A DNA stretch of 64,000 bases from Hypholoma sublateritium FD-334 SS-4. Taxonomy: Eukaryota; Basidiomycota; Agaricomycetes; Agaricales; Strophariaceae. The DNA lies in assembly GCA_000827495.1 (NCBI GenBank), contig KN817604.1, forward strand, positions 44,965 through 108,964. Reading direction: 5' to 3'. The position numbers and the translations under genes were made by a program. How positions within the stretch are numbered: position 1 is the first letter of the stretch; every line of letters begins with the position of its first letter. The notes below the pieces were generated by a model, which was not told the DNA's origin, did no database searches, and worked only from the letters and a program-made list of their open reading frames with translations. Of this stretch, positions 63,239 to 64,000 are shown piece by piece.

Positions 63239-64000
63239 TTATACAAAATCTACAATCCATCGTGTACGTTTGTCAGGGAGTAATTTTGAAAGGAACACAT
63301 TATTACTCACCTTGTACAAAACCCTTTTGCTCCTCATTGGAGAGTTCCTCCAATGATTTTCCTTTGGTCTCGGGGAGCAACAGAGTTGACGCGATACCAG
63401 ACATCATGAAGAACGCAAATATTTCGAAGCTACAACCACCGTAATCAGCATTGAAGACGTAGGGTAAATGGACATCAGTCAAAACTAGACTTACACGAGC
63501 TTCAAGGATCCGGGGTGCTTACTGACTATAATCTGAGCGATTATAGAGCCGAGCTTTCCGCTCGCTGCGGAAATACCATGCGAAGTAGAGCGATAGCGAG
63601 TGGGGAAAACCTCTCCCGGTATGACGAAGGTGGTTACATTTGGTCCAAAATTTTCGAAGAACCCGGCTATACAGTAGAAGATGAAGAAGATCCAGGGATG
63701 CGAGGTCAACTTGTTGTATCCAAACCCTGTGTCGGAAGTCAGTGAGCCAAAGGATGCTTAGAAATCCCAAATGTGCGCATATTCTTACCAAGAATAAGAA
63801 AGAGGACTGTCAGAACAATGAACCCCATAAGTTGGATCGGTCTTCGTCCCCAGCTGTCAATGAACCAAAAGGTGACCCAGTAGCCAGGGATGAGAACCGC
63901 GGACAAAATCAAGTTTAGAACGCAAACTTGACGCAAGGTATCATAAATGCTCGTTTGCGGTGACGTGTGCAAGGAGCCTATTCCCTGAAGGATAGTACTG
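63239..64000 (-). CDS. phosphate:H+ symporter, PHO84-like MFS (3' part)
   Basis: Four exons lie on the minus strand: 64000-63789 (5' end outside the window), 63726-63495, 63429-63311 and 63249-63239. Introns are GT-AG of 61-65 nt and the stop is TAA. The translated part covers the C-terminal third of a 12-segment major facilitator. [20 protein letters not shown] is the cytoplasmic loop signature, [20 protein letters not shown] and [10 protein letters not shown] follow, then [19 protein letters not shown]. These are hallmarks of the PHS family (high-affinity phosphate transporters of the plasma membrane, PHO84). The open frame reaches the window edge without a start. No phosphate-responsive site can be judged since the promoter is outside. 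Confidence 0.93.

Overview
This is a eukaryotic window that reads as the genome of a filamentous basidiomycete, most likely a mushroom-forming Agaricomycete. The evidence is genes with many short (about 50-70 nt) GT-AG introns, expanded families of F-box-like, NACHT and seven-membrane-segment proteins, small secreted proteins, a fungal-type phosphate/H+ symporter and a eukaryotic initiator tRNA. Isolated N bases are scattered through it. Most of the sequence is repeat-derived, and the genes are islands in duplicated, GC-rich repeat debris.

Layout: 1-2716 has no gene and holds a 122-bp satellite that abuts a truncated membrane-protein gene (copy A, to 3717). 3.8-8.9 kb is degenerate GC-rich repeat. 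8.9-15.2 kb holds two intact paralogues of the same membrane protein (B and C), each with a shared 5' flank of about 1 kb. F-box gene 1 (15.7-17.2 kb), a small secreted protein (18.7 kb), membrane paralogue D (20.8-22.1 kb, with a 46-bp hairpin upstream) and SDR genes 1 and 2 (22.8-26.5 kb, separated by a TIR transposon) follow. 26.7-34.9 kb is repeat plus a decayed membrane paralogue (E, minus strand). An unfamiliar 371-residue protein lies at 35.0-36.2 kb and a four-exon NACHT NTPase at 39.6-41.5 kb. Then come a truncated membrane paralogue (F), repeats, a TA-flanked TIR element (46.9-47.5 kb), SDR3, F-box 2, a truncated F-box 3, a nucleotidyltransferase-like gene (minus), repeats, membrane paralogue G, a third TIR element, a NACHT relic lacking its P-loop, repeats, a second small secreted protein, tRNA-iMet, and the 3' part of a PHO84-like phosphate transporter (minus) running off the right edge.

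There is no metabolic operon or cluster. The common theme is birth-and-death of gene families that are usually lineage-specific in Agaricomycetes: seven copies of one membrane-protein family (four intact), three SDRs with identical exon lengths, four F-box copies (two long ORFs) and two NACHT copies (one intact). Exon models were built by hand from reading frames, splice-site dinucleotides and paralogue comparison. Equal exon lengths between paralogues are the main support.
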